Shown: positions 4,476 through 5,037 of the stretch, in pieces
Layout: the number at the start of each line of letters is the position of its first letter
How positions within the stretch are numbered: position 1 is the first letter of the stretch
Assembly (NCBI GenBank): GCA_030589835.1
Contig: JAUUZS010000367.1
Location: forward strand, 1-5,037
Direction: 5' to 3'
Source: Cyclobacteriaceae bacterium
GTDB taxonomy: Bacteria; Bacteroidota; Bacteroidia; Cytophagales; Cyclobacteriaceae
Length of the DNA stretch: 5,037 nucleotides
Notes under the pieces: model-generated
What the model was told of the DNA's origin: nothing
Seen by the model: only the letters and a program-made list of their open reading frames with translations
The model's database searches: none
Translations under genes and position numbers: made by a program

Positions 4476-5037
4476 ATGAATAAAATGGAATGTAGAAATT
4501 TCAGGCATATAGCACTCAGTTTTACTATTGCTTGTAGTATAGTTTTAGGCAATGTGTTGATTAGCATGGCTTCCGACCCGTCACGTGATGAAAAAAAGCC
4601 GCCTAATTTGCTTTTTATTATGACAGATCAGCAGCGTTTTGATGCGTTGAGTTACGCGGGGAATACCATATTGAAAACACCCAACATGGACCGCCTGGCC
4701 GAGGAAGGTGTCTTCTTTAAAAATGCCTATACCCAATGTGCGGTTTGTACTCCGGCCAGGGCGTCAATTCTTACAGGTTGTACGGTTGCAAATACCAAGG
4801 TAATTTCAAATCGGGTGGCATACGTTTCCGAAGAGACAGGAATAATGCCCATGAAGACTTACGATGAAGTACTGGCAGAAAACGGATATGCATGTGAATA
4901 TTATGGCAAATGGCATACTCCTACTTTTCGCGCAAGGGTGTATCAAAATCCTGTGACGGTTGCCGGTAAATCCAGGTCAGAATTGGGGCCTGGGAAGAAA
5001 GCAGCCTATCTTAGTTACCTCAATCCGTATTTTCCAC
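4476..5037 (+). CDS. Second S1-family sulfatase, N-terminal part (runs off the window)
   Basis: The frame is open from ATG at 4476 to the right edge (187 codons). Residues 11-32 form a hydrophobic signal segment, probably cut after SMA (residue 32). The catalytic domain opens with N-L-L-F-I-M-T-D-Q-Q-R, where D51 and Q52 are metal-ligand positions. KTPNMDRLA is at 67-75, and C91-T-P-A-R95 is the CxPAR form of the sulfatase signature, its Cys the formylglycine precursor. YYGKWH at 142-147 gives the conserved Lys145 and His147. These match the first third of an S1 sulfatase; the other half of the active site lies outside the window. The DQQR/CTPAR/GKWH pattern differs from the IDS-like enzyme at 1568-3115 (DD/CAPSR/GKLYHH), so it is a different subfamily rather than a duplicate. 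A second ATG at 4485 is a possible alternative start; neither has a Shine-Dalgarno sequence. The 175-bp gap upstream suggests its own promoter. Confidence 0.92.
   Translation, partial: MNKMECRNFRHIALSFTIACSIVLGNVLISMASDPSRDEKKPPNLLFIMTDQQRFDALSYAGNTILKTPNMDRLAEEGVFFKNAYTQCAVCTPARASILTGCTVANTKVISNRVAYVSEETGIMPMKTYDEVLAENGYACEYYGKWHTPTFRARVYQNPVTVAGKSRSELGPGKKAAYLSYLNPYFP

Noticed and set aside
81..4507. Repeated CCTGA/TCAGG pentamers in intergenic regions
   Set aside because: About ten occurrences on both strands are expected by chance in a window this size; no regular spacing.

Overview
The window reads as part of a polysaccharide-utilisation region from a member of the Bacteroidota. The clues are the AT-rich sequence, start codons without a Shine-Dalgarno sequence, an exported lipoprotein glycosidase next to Cys-type sulfatases, and AAA/DUF4143 ATPase and integrase remnants of a kind common in that phylum. 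The taxonomic assignment is inference; no marker gene is present.

Layout. Positions 1-51 hold the last 16 codons of an unrecognised upstream gene. Positions 52-304 are non-coding and contain a 10-bp inverted repeat enclosing about 165 bp, with a short direct repeat at its edges. Positions 305-1522 encode a lipoprotein of the (alpha/alpha)6 six-hairpin glycosidase type, and 1568-3115 a secreted S1 sulfatase with an intact CAPSR active site. The two genes are 45 bp apart on the same strand and are probably co-transcribed. A second S1 sulfatase (active site CTPAR) starts at 4476 and runs off the right edge. Together these enzymes would remove sulfate esters and cleave glycosidic bonds of a sulfated glycan; the sequence does not show which glycan.

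The stretch between the sulfatases (3116-4475, about 1.36 kb) has no intact gene. It is a patchwork of broken accessory genes, most too short or too damaged to show up as ordinary ORFs. In order: a 32-codon signal-like leader (+); the C-terminus of one DUF4143 ATPase (-); the frameshifted C-terminus of a different DUF4143 ATPase subtype (+), joined head-to-head to the first at a palindromic junction; the C-terminus of a tyrosine recombinase (-) that keeps its nucleophilic Tyr but seems to have lost an Arg; a hairpin with perfect 13-bp arms; and the N-terminal AAA domain of a DUF4143 ATPase (+) with an in-frame TAA that probably replaces a Gln codon. This points to repeated insertion, recombination and decay within a carbohydrate locus.

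I saw no tRNA, rRNA, CRISPR array, riboswitch or convincing intrinsic terminator. The strongest new observations are the ATPase/integrase graveyard and its junctions. I do not see a complete, functional novel system.
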